Assembly: GCA_903928685.1 (NCBI GenBank)
Contig: CAIYRS010000105.1
Span: 19,819-83,818, forward strand
Source of the DNA: an uncultured Methylococcaceae bacterium
GTDB taxonomy: Bacteria; Pseudomonadota; Gammaproteobacteria; Methylococcales; Methylomonadaceae
DNA: 64,000 nt
Direction of reading: 5' to 3'
A program made the translations under genes and the position numbers. Shown piece after piece: positions 1-9,755 of this stretch (the first letter of the stretch is position 1; the number at the start of each line of letters is the position of its first letter). The notes beneath the pieces were generated by a model. It searched no databases. It was not told the DNA's origin and saw nothing but the letters and a program-made list of their open reading frames with translations.

Positions 1-78
1 TTCCGGCTCGCGTTGCGCCAGATTGCCTTTCATCGGGAATCCGGTATTAGGGAGGTTGAGGGTTTTTTTGTAATCCAT
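1..78 (-). CDS. ileS: Isoleucyl-tRNA synthetase, N-terminal fragment (runs off window edge)
   Basis: Reverse complement of 1-78 reads [26 protein letters not shown], the typical IleS N-terminus; adjacent to ribF as in other gammaproteobacteria. Confidence 0.85.
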   Translation of the reverse strand, partial: MDYKKTLNLPNTGFPMKGNLAQREPE

Positions 79-104
79 GGTCATTTTATTGTTCTTTTTA
101 AAAT

Positions 105-374
105 TTAATAAACGTCATCGTGTGTGCCGATAGCAATTAGCAATACCTTGTTTTCAGAAATAAATTTAAAAATCAGGCGGTATTGGTAGTTGATACTAAA
201 AGCAGAATAGTCTTGGAGCTTGCCACTTAAGCTATGGGTTTTTAAGGACGGATGAAAAGGATGCTCTGAAAATAACAGTAAACGCTCTTTAAACCGTCCG
301 TCCAATTCGGGATGTTTTTTCTGCCATTTTTTTACGGCGCGGATAAAGCCTTCATCCCAAATTAATTCAATCAT
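105..374 (-). CDS. RelE/YafQ-like mRNA interferase toxin of a type II TA module
   Basis: 89 aa, ...[25 protein letters not shown]...HDDVY pattern of the YafQ/RelE family; 8-nt overlap with the upstream antitoxin ORF. Confidence 0.75.
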   Translation of the reverse strand: MIELIWDEGFIRAVKKWQKKHPELDGRFKERLLLFSEHPFHPSLKTHSLSGKLQDYSAFSINYQYRLIFKFISENKVLLIAIGTHDDVY

Positions 375-585
375 CGCTTAAGGCAGCAAATAAATCATTG
401 GCGTTACCTGTCGCCACCAGCCCTGATTGGTAATTTAATTCGGCTTCCTTAACTCTTGCAACCAGTTGGTCGCGTTGCAGTTCATGCACACGGTGGCTGA
501 CAATGTCGGCAATATAGCCTTGTTCATCCAAAGGCAAATTGGCGATAGTGTTTAGTATGTCGTTAATTTGTCCAGAGTGATTCAT
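367..585 (-). CDS. Antitoxin partner of the RelE/YafQ-like toxin
   Basis: 72 aa small acidic ORF overlapping the toxin start. Confidence 0.6.
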   Translation of the reverse strand: MNHSGQINDILNTIANLPLDEQGYIADIVSHRVHELQRDQLVARVKEAELNYQSGLVATGNANDLFAALSDD

Positions 586-612
586 AAAAGCACCTTAAAA
601 ATTGGCTACTTG

Positions 613-1020
613 CTAATGGGCGAGCGAAAGCTTTAAAGCAGGGATAATTTTGGCAATGTGTTTAAAATCCATATCGTTGTGCAATAAGATTAACTGGTGC
701 TCGATAGCGGTTTGGGCAATTAAACAATCAATTGTGCTGCGTATAGTTAAGCCGTTGCGGCGGCACATAAAATAAATATGCGCGGCATCGGCATAACTGG
801 CAGCTGCATTTTTAGGGTAGTAAAAAGGCAAGCCCATGAAATAGTCTTTAAATTGATTGAAGCGTTGTTCTGATTCGGCGCCTTGCAACACTTCCTGAAA
901 GATAACAGGGCTAATACCTACTGTTTGCCCGGCATTAAAAATATCCAGCAATTGCTTGGTGGCAGCCGTTGGTTTGCCGCGAATAAAATCAATCCAGACA
1001 GAGGTATCAACCAAATACAT
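613..1020 (-). CDS. vapC: PIN-domain ribonuclease toxin, VapC-like
   Basis: MYLVDTSVWIDFIRG...DCLIAQTAIEHQLILLHNDMDF PIN motifs; start placed at MYLVD. Confidence 0.85.
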   Translation of the reverse strand: MYLVDTSVWIDFIRGKPTAATKQLLDIFNAGQTVGISPVIFQEVLQGAESEQRFNQFKDYFMGLPFYYPKNAAASYADAAHIYFMCRRNGLTIRSTIDCLIAQTAIEHQLILLHNDMDFKHIAKIIPALKLSLAH

Positions 1021-1022
1021 GG

Positions 1023-1235
1023 CTAATTTTGGTCGCAACGCAGTTGTTTATAATCGTAATCGGCAAGAATACCGCCTGCACCAAACAAATCCAGCATATT
1101 GGCTGAGCATGGCGACGCGTGGTTGGCAATAAACTCACGCAGTGCTAGGTCAACAATTTTTTCACTGTCATCCGTTGCTGTAATTTTAACGGCTTGGGCA
1201 AATAATTGGTTGTCTATATTAATTGTTGTTTGCAT
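1023..1235 (-). CDS. vapB: VapB-like antitoxin
   Basis: MQTTINIDNQLFAQAVKIT...EKIVDLALREFI, VapB pattern; adjacent to vapC. Confidence 0.8.
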   Translation of the reverse strand: MQTTINIDNQLFAQAVKITATDDSEKIVDLALREFIANHASPCSANMLDLFGAGGILADYDYKQLRCDQN

Positions 1236-1256
1236 GGGCTTATTCCCCGAATAAAT

Positions 1257-2192
1257 TTAAAGGCTTGCAGAAAAAACCGCCTTAGCGGCAATTATATCTT
1301 TTTCTATCTGTGCCTTAAGTTGTTCCAGTGAGGCAAAGCGGTGTTCCTCGCGGATTTTTTGTTTGAAATGCACTTCTACATAGCGTCCGTAGATTTCCTT
1401 GTTGAAATTAAACAAGTGCGTTTCTAGCAATACTTTGGTGCCGCCATCAACGGTTGGGCGGTTGCCGACGTTGGCAATGCCTTGGATTTCTACGCCGTCA
1501 ATGCCCGTCATGGTGACGGCAAACACGCCGTTGATGGGCGCGGTTTTGCGGAACATGCGGATATTGGCGGTGGGAAAGCCGATGGTGCGTCCGCGTTTGT
1601 CGCCGTGCGCCACCCGTCCGCAAATGGAATAACCATGCCCCAATAATTTTTCCGCTTGTGCCAAATCACCAGCACCCAAGGCATCACGGATTAAGGTGCT
1701 GCTGACCCGCAAGCCATCGGAATGGTGCGAGCCAGTATCTTCAACACTAAAGCCGTAAGCTTGGCCTTGTTCTTTTAATAAGGCGAAATTACCGCGCCGG
1801 GCTTTACCAAAATGGAAATCATCGCCAATAACCAAGTGTTTGACGTTCAGCTTGTCGATTAAGATGTCTTTGACGAACTGCTCGGCATCATAATTGGCAA
1901 AATGCCGATTAAACCGGACAATCAGCAAGTTATCAACTGGTAATTTAGTAAACTCTATGACTTTTTCGCGCAAACGCATTAAGCGCGGCGGCTCATTGTC
2001 TTTGAGGAAATACTCTAGCGGTTGCGGTTCAAAAATCATCACTACCACTGGCAAGCCCAAGGATTCACCGCGTGCCGCCAGTTTTTTGATGACGGCACGA
2101 TGCCCCAAGTGCAGGCCATCAAAATTGCCGATAGTCAGTACGCAGCCGTTGGCGAACGGTGCTAAATGCGCTAAGCCGCGAATCAGGCGCAT
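1257..2192 (-). CDS. ribF: Bifunctional riboflavin kinase/FAD synthetase
   Basis: TIGNFDGLHLGH, VIGDDFHFGKARRGN, GRTIGFPTANI motifs; 311 aa. Confidence 0.95.
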   Translation of the reverse strand: MRLIRGLAHLAPFANGCVLTIGNFDGLHLGHRAVIKKLAARGESLGLPVVVMIFEPQPLEYFLKDNEPPRLMRLREKVIEFTKLPVDNLLIVRFNRHFANYDAEQFVKDILIDKLNVKHLVIGDDFHFGKARRGNFALLKEQGQAYGFSVEDTGSHHSDGLRVSSTLIRDALGAGDLAQAEKLLGHGYSICGRVAHGDKRGRTIGFPTANIRMFRKTAPINGVFAVTMTGIDGVEIQGIANVGNRPTVDGGTKVLLETHLFNFNKEIYGRYVEVHFKQKIREEHRFASLEQLKAQIEKDIIAAKAVFSASL

Positions 2193-3610
2193 GGTATTGG
2201 CAATTCCAGCGGTAAGGTTTTATCGGTATTTAGGATGCCGTTAGGATCGAACTGGCGTTTGATGGCGTGCATCAATTCAACGGCGTTGGCATCGAGTTCG
2301 CGGTCGACAAAATCGCGCTTTTCCAAACCCACGCCGTGTTCGCCGGAAAGCGAGCCGTTAAGGTTTAGCACCAAGGCAAAAATTTCATCCAAGCAGTCAT
2401 GGGCTTTTTTGCCTTGTTCCGGCACGTCCGGGTCTAGCAGCAAATTCACATGGATGTTGCCGTTGCCTGCATGGCCAAAATTAATGATGGGCAATTGGTA
2501 TTTTTTCGAGAGCTGATCCAATCCGGCAATCAGGGCAGGGATTTCAGTAATCGGCACCACCACATCTTCGTTGATTTTCTTGGGTGCGACTTTCCGCAAG
2601 GCGGGCGATAAGGCTTTGCGGGTTTGCCATAAGGCCGCCACTTCGGCAGCATCGGCAGCTAAGCGAATATCCAGCAAGCCGTCGTTTTTGGCGCTTTCCG
2701 CTAGTTTTGCCGCCGCCTCATCCAAGCCTGCCAATGCGCCATCCACTTCTATCATTAATATAGCGCCTGCTTGTTCGGGCAAATCACAGCTGGAATATTG
2801 GCGGATCATGTTGATGGCATTGCCGTCGATAAACTCTAAGGCGCAGGGGATAATCGGTTGCGACATGATTGCCGATACCGCTTGCGCTGCTGCCATGACC
2901 GATTGGTAAACCGCGCGTAGGGTTTTCACGCCTTCTGGTAAGGGCGTTAACCGCAAGGTGGCTTCGGTGATGATTGCCAACGTGCCTTCTGAGCCAATCA
3001 ACAAGCGCGTTAAGTCATAGCCGACCACGCCTTTGCTGGTATGCACGCCAACCCGCAGTTCTTTGCCTGCGCCTGTTACTGCGCGTAAGGCCAAGGTGTT
3101 TTCACGCGGTGTGCCGTATTTGACGGCTTTCGGGCCAGCGGAGTTGTAAGCCAGATTGCCGCCGATGCTGCAAAACGCGGCGCTGGTTGGGTCGGGGGGC
3201 CAGAAGAAGCCACGGGTTTTGGCGATGTCTTGTACTTGCTGGTTGGTCATGCCCGGCTCAACCGTGATGTAGCGGTTATCAGGCGAGAATTCCACCAGCT
3301 TGTTCATGCGTTCCAGCGACACCACCACGCCGCCATGCAAAGGCACGGTCGCCCCGGTTGTGCCTGTGCCGCGTCCACGCGCGGTCAGCGGGATGCGGAA
3401 TTGGTTGCAGGCTTGCACCACAGCCAGCACTTGCTCGTGGCTGTCGGCAAACACCACCGCCTGCGGCAAAACATGGCGGCGGCTGTTGTCGTAACCGTAT
3501 ACCCAGCAATCTTCGGGCGCGGTTAGCAGTGCGGTTTTGGCAAAGGATTTTTCCAGTAACGCCAAAAAATCCGCAGATAATGGCGCTATAGGGGCGCTGG
3601 CGTTAATCAA
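2183..3610 (-). CDS. FAD-binding oxidoreductase (GlcD/D-lactate dehydrogenase-like)
   Basis: RGRGTGTTGATVPLHGGVVVSLERMNK, GSEGTLAIITEATL, NFGHAGNGNIHVNLL, SGEHGVGLEKRDFV. ORF opens at 3664 but overlaps the BON ORF; TTG start at 3610 proposed. Confidence 0.9.
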   Translation of the reverse strand: MINASAPIAPLSADFLALLEKSFAKTALLTAPEDCWVYGYDNSRRHVLPQAVVFADSHEQVLAVVQACNQFRIPLTARGRGTGTTGATVPLHGGVVVSLERMNKLVEFSPDNRYITVEPGMTNQQVQDIAKTRGFFWPPDPTSAAFCSIGGNLAYNSAGPKAVKYGTPRENTLALRAVTGAGKELRVGVHTSKGVVGYDLTRLLIGSEGTLAIITEATLRLTPLPEGVKTLRAVYQSVMAAAQAVSAIMSQPIIPCALEFIDGNAINMIRQYSSCDLPEQAGAILMIEVDGALAGLDEAAAKLAESAKNDGLLDIRLAADAAEVAALWQTRKALSPALRKVAPKKINEDVVVPITEIPALIAGLDQLSKKYQLPIINFGHAGNGNIHVNLLLDPDVPEQGKKAHDCLDEIFALVLNLNGSLSGEHGVGLEKRDFVDRELDANAVELMHAIKRQFDPNGILNTDKTLPLELPIPCA

Positions 3611-4172
3611 GGTATTCAAAAATGGTGATGATTTGTTTGACGTCCGGTTGCAACCTGACCACATTGATAACGACCTTGCCTTCGGAACGGTGCACGATGC
3701 CCATCAGATAAACACTGGCATTGGCGACCACGACTTTCACTTGGGAGGAATCAAAATTGGGCAGTGTACGGATTTGTTTGAGGGCAGTGGCAATATTAGC
3801 GACCATTTTTTGGTCTTTGGCTTGGCTGTCCAAATCGCCAGGATAGGCAATGGCGATGTTGTTATGCACGCGTTTAACGTTATCGGCAACTTGGGCAATG
3901 CCGATAATTTTAGTCCGCAGTTCTTCAGTCAAGGCTTCGCCCGCCAACAATACCGCGCCGTTGTAGGCAGCAACCGAAATGTGGGTTTGCCCTTGCAAAT
4001 CGCGGTTGCTGTTTAATTCTTCAATGATGTCATTTTCAATATCGCGGTCATTTGCGACTGCTGCGCTGGTGCGGCGTTCGTAAGGCGATAACGGTGTCGC
4101 CGGGTCATTACTGCCGACCATCGCACAGGCGGTAAGCGCTGACAGGCATAATACAAGCAAAAGTCGGTTCAT
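3603..4172 (-). CDS. BON-domain lipoprotein (YraP/DolP-like)
   Basis: Signal with lipobox-like LTACAMVGS; two BON-like repeats; next to diaA/yraN homologues. Confidence 0.85.
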   Translation of the reverse strand: MNRLLLVLCLSALTACAMVGSNDPATPLSPYERRTSAAVANDRDIENDIIEELNSNRDLQGQTHISVAAYNGAVLLAGEALTEELRTKIIGIAQVADNVKRVHNNIAIAYPGDLDSQAKDQKMVANIATALKQIRTLPNFDSSQVKVVVANASVYLMGIVHRSEGKVVINVVRLQPDVKQIITIFEYLD

Positions 4173-4762
4173 AAATTGCTGCCAAAGAGTTGTTGGTCGA
4201 TTAAATCACACAAGCAATGGGTGATTAACACATGGGTTTCTTGAATGCGGGCGCTGGAAAACGCGGGCACCCGGATTTCAATATCGGTTTCTTTCAACAT
4301 CGGTGCCAACATGCCACCGTGGTTGCCAGTGATGGCAATGACGGAAATGTCTTTATCGTGCGCGGCATTGATGGCTTTGGCGATATTGGCACAATGTTGG
4401 CCATCACTATAAGCCACTAAAATATCGCCGCTTTGCCCTAAAGAACGCAAAGGTTTAGCGAACACTTCATCAAAATGATGGTGGTTGGCAACCGCGCTGA
4501 GGGTGATGGCATCGGCGCCTAGGGCAATCACGGGCAGTGATGGACGGTCACGCTCAAACTGGTCAAGCATCAGGCAGGCCAATAACTGGCTGCTGGTTGC
4601 TGAGCGTCCGTTGCCGCAGCTGAGGATTTTTTTGTCGTTCAATAAACAATTCACCAGTCGTTGGGCGGCGTATTCTATTAACTCGCACAACGCAGCCATC
4701 GAATCTTGCTGGGTTTGGATGTTGTCGGTGAAGTGGTTGATGATGCTGTCTTGTAAACTCAT
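4169..4762 (-). CDS. SIS-domain protein (DiaA/GmhA-like)
   Basis: ILSCGNGRSATSSQLLACLML; ...SARIQETHVLITHCLCDLID typical of DiaA/GmhA. Confidence 0.85.
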   Translation of the reverse strand: MSLQDSIINHFTDNIQTQQDSMAALCELIEYAAQRLVNCLLNDKKILSCGNGRSATSSQLLACLMLDQFERDRPSLPVIALGADAITLSAVANHHHFDEVFAKPLRSLGQSGDILVAYSDGQHCANIAKAINAAHDKDISVIAITGNHGGMLAPMLKETDIEIRVPAFSSARIQETHVLITHCLCDLIDQQLFGSNL

Positions 4763-4777
4763 GGGCGGGTGCTGGTG

Positions 4778-5143
4778 TTAAAAAGCATTTTTTATCCAAT
4801 TGATGCTGCCGTCGCCAGATAAGGCCACGACATCAAAGCGTAACGGGCAATCCATTTTTTGTTGCGATAAATAAATCTGGGTCGCGGCTATTATACGCGA
4901 TTGTTTGCTGCTGGTGACGCTCTCGGCGGCGCTGCCATAGCGGTCGCTTTTGCGGTAACGCACTTCGACGATTACCAGCGTTGCGCCGTCTTGCATCAGC
5001 AAATCCAATTCACCTTGCGGACAGCGGAAATTACGCCGAATTAATTTTAAGCCTTTGCGGCTAAGAAATTGTAAAGCGAAGGTTTCGGCGCTTTCGCCTT
5101 GTTGCAGATGCGCGGCTTTGGCTTTTGGGCGGTCAAATAGCAT
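4778..5143 (-). CDS. yraN: YraN family (UPF0102) endonuclease-like protein
   Basis: GESAETFALQFLSRKGLKLIRRNFRCPQGELDLLMQDGATLVIVEVRYRKS. Confidence 0.9.
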   Translation of the reverse strand: MLFDRPKAKAAHLQQGESAETFALQFLSRKGLKLIRRNFRCPQGELDLLMQDGATLVIVEVRYRKSDRYGSAAESVTSSKQSRIIAATQIYLSQQKMDCPLRFDVVALSGDGSINWIKNAF

Positions 5144-5177
5144 GGTTTAGGCTTCCAGAGGGCAAGGCTGAAGCTGC

Positions 5178-5183
5178 TATAAT
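5178..5183 (+). promoter_or_regulatory. Possible -10 box (TATAAT) upstream of rsmI
   Basis: TATAAT 37 nt upstream of the rsmI ATG in the 76-bp divergent spacer; -35 not clear. Confidence 0.35.
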
Positions 5184-5219
5184 CCCCGACTTATCCGCGA
5201 ACAGCAAGGGAACACCAGC

Positions 5220-6083
5220 ATGTCCAAGCAATATGGCAAATTATACGTTGTCGCTACGCCTATCGGTAATCTGGCAGATATGACATTTAGGGCGGTCAGC
5301 ACGCTAAAAGAAGTGGATTTGATTGCCGCCGAAGATACCCGGCATGTGCAAATGCTGCTCCAGCATTATGGCATCAGCAACAAAGTGGTGTCGTTACACC
5401 AGCATAATGAAGACCACGCCTCCCAGCAATTGCTGGAAAAACTGCAAGCCGGGCTATCAATCGCCTTGGTTTCCGACGCAGGCACACCGCTGCTGAGCGA
5501 TCCCGGTATGCCGTTAGTGAAATTGGTTAAGGAATCAGGTTTGGATGTTGTGCCAATTCCTGGCGCGTGTGCCTTGATTACCGCGCTTTCTGCCGCAGGT
5601 TTGCCAGTTACTCAATTCACTTTCGAGGGCTTTGCACCCCGCACGGCTTCAGCGCGGAAGGCGTTTTTCAGCGAACGGCTAGCTTGCACGCATACTTGGG
5701 TGTTTTATGAATCCAGCCACCGCATCTTGGCGTGTTTGCAAGATATGTTGACGGTGTTGCCGGAAGATCGGCGGATTGTTATCGGCAGGGAATTGACCAA
5801 ACTGCACGAAACCATTGTTAACACCACCCTGGCGACAGCCGTGCAGTTAGTGGCGGAAAATGACAATATGCGGAAAGGCGAGTTTGTGGTGATCGTCTCA
5901 GGTGCCGAGCCAGAACCTAAAGATCAGGCTGTGACCGATGAGCAAACGCGGATACTGAAGTTATTGCTGGCGGAATGTCCGTTAAAAACGGCGGTGGCAT
6001 TAGCGGTGAGTATTACGGGGGGGCGTAAAAAAGTGCTGTATCAAGCGGCGTTGGCGATGGCGGAAAACGAAGGTGACGACTAA
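5220..6083 (+). CDS. rsmI: 16S rRNA (cytidine-2'-O)-methyltransferase
   Basis: KLYVVATPIGNLADMTFRAVSTLKEVDLIAAEDTRH; SDAGTPLLSDPG. Confidence 0.95.
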   Translation: MSKQYGKLYVVATPIGNLADMTFRAVSTLKEVDLIAAEDTRHVQMLLQHYGISNKVVSLHQHNEDHASQQLLEKLQAGLSIALVSDAGTPLLSDPGMPLVKLVKESGLDVVPIPGACALITALSAAGLPVTQFTFEGFAPRTASARKAFFSERLACTHTWVFYESSHRILACLQDMLTVLPEDRRIVIGRELTKLHETIVNTTLATAVQLVAENDNMRKGEFVVIVSGAEPEPKDQAVTDEQTRILKLLLAECPLKTAVALAVSITGGRKKVLYQAALAMAENEGDD

Positions 6084-6165
6084 AAGGTAAATTGCCGGAG
6101 TTTGTTTGAATTATTACCGTTGGCTGTTGGCGGTAACTTTGTGATGGAAATATAGGTTAAGAGGG

Positions 6166-6214
6166 GACGCCACCGCCGTTTTCTAATATTACAGAATACG
6201 ACGGTGGCGTTTTG
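6166..6214 (+). terminator. Putative terminator hairpin downstream of rsmI
   Basis: ACGCCACCGCCGT...ACGGTGGCGTTTT inverted repeat followed by a short T run. Confidence 0.5.
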
Positions 6215-6282
6215 GCCGCTATTATGAAAAACTCAACTGCAGCTAACTTCTTCAATCAGCCCTAAGCTGAGAAATAGAAGGC

Positions 6283-7560
6283 TTATTGCAGATTATTGAT
6301 GCGCTCAACTAATGCTGTAGGGCCAAAAGTGTTACTAAAGCCGAAAGTTCCCATACTGACTCTGCCACTGGCGTGAACATTAACAGTTGCCCAGATGTAG
6401 CTGCGGTCATTTGCTGGGTCAACAGTTACATCGGAGCTTTTTGCGTCCCAAGGTGATCCACCTGCGCCAACTAATACTTGGTAAGGCATAGTTGTATAAG
6501 TGCCAGTTGGATCTGGATGTTGGTCAACTTTGGTAATGTGTTCATGACCCGTGAAATAAGTCGCGTTATATTGGGCAATCACTTTCCAAAATTCGTTGCG
6601 GGCGGTTACGTCATTATCCAAGCCGGCAGCAGCAACAGAACCACTTGCTAAGTATTGGTAAGTGAAAGCTGGTTTATGGCCGAATACGAAAAACTTTTTA
6701 GCGCCATTGGTTTTTGCGGTTGCCAAATCATTGGCAAGCCAGCCAGTTGGCGCGTGACCATCAAAGCCTACGGCATCGGTGTTGACGATTGCAAAATGTA
6801 AGCGGCCTGCTGTTGTATTGACATCAAACGAATAACTCAATTTAGACTGATCGGTGCTGATTGCCGCATCGGTAGTGCTTGTAGGTGCAGTACTGCTAGT
6901 CAGGCCAGAGGCATTCAGCGGCAACAAGCCAGTAACTGATTTGAAACGCACATTGGCAGACAAGTCGTCAATTAAGTCACCCATGTTGGCACGCCATGCG
7001 TTTTCGTTTTCGACAGCCGCTTTTTTGCCTGAGGCGCAAGGTACTTGGCTGGCAGCAGGTGCTGTGCTGACGTTAGCAGAATTACATTGGGTTTCGTGGT
7101 TGCCAGGAACAGGCACAATATAAGTGCCAGTTTCAAGGCTGCTTGCAACCATGCCGCGCCAGTAGGCATACTGGGTGTAGAACTTAACCAAGTCAGAGTT
7201 GACTACATCGTTAACAGTGGCTGGTGCAGTTGTTGACCATGAAGGCGGTATTGCCGCTTTGCCATAACCCATAATCATGTCGCCGTTCATGAACAACATG
7301 CTGGAGTGTTGGGTTTTTACAGTACGCAGAATGCGTGACCATGCTTTAGTATTTTGTAACCATTGGGCGTCTTGAGGCAATAATGCACCGTTTATAAGGA
7401 TGGTTGGATCTGCTTTAGCGACGGTTGGGTCAATGCGAGAATCGCCAACAGTAGAAAATCTAAAAACGACAGGATCCGCCGCTAAGGTATTTGCGCTTGC
7501 CAATACGGTTAATACAGCCAGTGTTGCGGTTTTTAAGTTTAGAACGTTTTGTTTTTGCAC
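6283..7560 (-). CDS. Secreted metallophosphoesterase
   Basis: Signal peptide; GDSRID, MNGDMIMG, VPGNHE, FVFGHKPAF, TGHEH calcineurin-like motifs. Confidence 0.85.
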   Translation of the reverse strand: MQKQNVLNLKTATLAVLTVLASANTLAADPVVFRFSTVGDSRIDPTVAKADPTILINGALLPQDAQWLQNTKAWSRILRTVKTQHSSMLFMNGDMIMGYGKAAIPPSWSTTAPATVNDVVNSDLVKFYTQYAYWRGMVASSLETGTYIVPVPGNHETQCNSANVSTAPAASQVPCASGKKAAVENENAWRANMGDLIDDLSANVRFKSVTGLLPLNASGLTSSTAPTSTTDAAISTDQSKLSYSFDVNTTAGRLHFAIVNTDAVGFDGHAPTGWLANDLATAKTNGAKKFFVFGHKPAFTYQYLASGSVAAAGLDNDVTARNEFWKVIAQYNATYFTGHEHITKVDQHPDPTGTYTTMPYQVLVGAGGSPWDAKSSDVTVDPANDRSYIWATVNVHASGRVSMGTFGFSNTFGPTALVERINNLQ

Positions 7561-8002
7561 TTTATTTCTCCAGTTAATATTAATGATTAAAAAGGGTTTT
7601 TATTTAAATCAGTGTTTTAATTGTTTTAAGCATGGAACATTGTGTTGACCATCCATCGTAATCGATGCGTTTTACAGTTGTATTAAATTCATAGGGTTTT
7701 GCGTATTTGAAAGTTTTTAGATGCCATTCCATAAACTTAAATCGTTAGGTAATAGCTGGCGGTAATCCAACAATTTTTTGCATAAAAACGGTTGGATTAA
7801 GCGAGGAATAAAGCAGACTTTAAATTGGGATGGAAATAGACAAACAATAATTGTCTTGGTCAAGAAGACGTAATATTACGCAATGATAGGTAGTGAGTTG
7901 TAAGCAGGGGAGTTGTCTGGCTATAAAATGGGGAGCATGATTTATATGCCCCCATTTTAATTTAGCGAAGGGATAATCGAGGATATAGGTTTTTTATAAA
8001 AC

Positions 8003-9556
8003 TTAATGATGGCTATCAGCCGATGCAGGCGACACTTCCGCATATTTCGCCGATAAAAATAAAATCGCCGCTACACCTAAATAACTGCAAGCGACGGGCA
8101 GTGATTGCCCAAAGCCAATCGCTTCACCGTGGATTAAACCGACAAAGGTACAAACAGCGGCAGCGACGGCAAATGCCGAGGCTTTCATCAGTTCGCGTTC
8201 AATCACAAACGCGGCAATTGCGCCTAGCATCAAACCACCCAGAATCGCACCGCCGCCCAGTACTTCTAAGCCGTGGTACAACACGCCGACTTTTCCCAAT
8301 GCTTCCATGCCAACCGCAGCGGCGCTGGTGCCTGCCGCGCCCAAGGCATTGTCGATTTGCAATTTTCCCCAAGCTGCCAGATGCGGCATTAACGACAAAA
8401 TAATCGCTGGCGCGTGGCTTCTGGGAGTTTCTTGGAAAGCTTGTGCGCCGATTAACATACCGATGTACAACAAAATCGGCGAGATCGCCACGACTGGAAT
8501 CAACGAAGCCATTAACGCCAGAATGCCTAACCAAGACAAAATTAGTACGGTAACGCCCGTCGCCGCCGAATAGCCGATACGTCCGCCCATGGATTTCCAG
8601 CCAGGATGACCGATATACACGGCGTTGATGAACGGGTTGCCCATCATGCAGCCAACCAAACTGACCACGCCGTCAGCCGTCAACACGCGGGTAGTTGGGA
8701 AACTGTCGCCGCCGACCGCCGCACTTTCAACGTTATCCATCGCTTCGACCAAATCGTAAATGCCGAAAGGGATGGCGGTAACTAAGATCACACCCAAGAA
8801 TTCAAAGCCGGAAAAGACATGTCCGATAGCGGGCATTGGCAGGGAAAAACCAAAATTGGCGAAAGAAGCGCTGACTTTTTCCAAGCTCATGCCGCCGTAA
8901 TCCAAACCTACTGCGGTTGAACCCCATGCGATTATCGTACCGACGGCAATGGCAACCAAACCTGCTGGAATGCCTTTGAAGTACTTTACGCCGCCAAACC
9001 AGCTCGCCAAGATCACCGCAAAACAGACCACGCCGACCACGGGTGTCATAAACATTTCCAGCGCGGGGCGTAAGGCGATGAAGGCGATAGAAACCCCTGC
9101 CAGCGTACCCAGCAAAGCTGCGCGTGGCGTGACTTTACGGATAAATGGCGCGATAAAACCGCCCAGCATCAGCACAAAACTTTGGATAAACACCCACGCC
9201 AAACCCGCTTCCCAGCCTTTCACCGGATCGCCGCTGCTGAGTGAAATCGGCAGCATAATCACGAACACCACCACAAACATGTGCGGTACGCTGATGCCGG
9301 AAGGCAGGGCGCAAACATCGTCGCGCCCAGTTTCTTTCGCCAACTTATAAGCCAGATAGGCGTAGTAAACCGTGCTTAAAAACAGCATCAGCCCCGTCGC
9401 CGGAAGAATGCGCCCGAATACCAAATCATCGGGCATTTTTAATACAAACCGCAGCAGTCCCGTCAAAACCAGCATATTGACCAGAATGTTGGTGCCAAAC
9501 CCGAAATAAGCGTTCCAGTCGCCGGGAGTCCAAATCTTAACCGTTGATGTTGCCAT
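8003..9556 (-). CDS. NCS2-family (xanthine/uracil-type) permease
   Basis: 517 aa polytopic protein; GNPFINAVYIGHPGWKSMGGRIGYSAATG; adjacent to biuret-type hydrolase gene. Confidence 0.75.
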   Translation of the reverse strand: MATSTVKIWTPGDWNAYFGFGTNILVNMLVLTGLLRFVLKMPDDLVFGRILPATGLMLFLSTVYYAYLAYKLAKETGRDDVCALPSGISVPHMFVVVFVIMLPISLSSGDPVKGWEAGLAWVFIQSFVLMLGGFIAPFIRKVTPRAALLGTLAGVSIAFIALRPALEMFMTPVVGVVCFAVILASWFGGVKYFKGIPAGLVAIAVGTIIAWGSTAVGLDYGGMSLEKVSASFANFGFSLPMPAIGHVFSGFEFLGVILVTAIPFGIYDLVEAMDNVESAAVGGDSFPTTRVLTADGVVSLVGCMMGNPFINAVYIGHPGWKSMGGRIGYSAATGVTVLILSWLGILALMASLIPVVAISPILLYIGMLIGAQAFQETPRSHAPAIILSLMPHLAAWGKLQIDNALGAAGTSAAAVGMEALGKVGVLYHGLEVLGGGAILGGLMLGAIAAFVIERELMKASAFAVAAAVCTFVGLIHGEAIGFGQSLPVACSYLGVAAILFLSAKYAEVSPASADSHH

Positions 9557-9627
9557 AATGACCTCTGTTGGTTTGCTTGAATAAAAAATTGAATGTGTGG
9601 GATTTGCGGTTGGGTCAACCTAATGTT

Positions 9628-9708
9628 GTAGGGGTGGACGGCTGTCCGCCTTTTTTAGAACTCGTACCGAAATCAGGCGCAATATGGCGAGCAGCCGCTC
9701 GCCCCTAC
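9628..9708. repeat. REPIN-like inverted pair (GTAGG...CCTAC)
   Basis: GTAGGGGTGGACGGCTGTCCGCC ... GGCGAGCAGCCGCTCGCCCCTAC; near-identical copy at 16387-16467. Confidence 0.8.
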
Positions 9709-9755
9709 GAAAATAATGCTGACCATTCGGGTTTTGGGGACTCAAAGGCTGTCGA

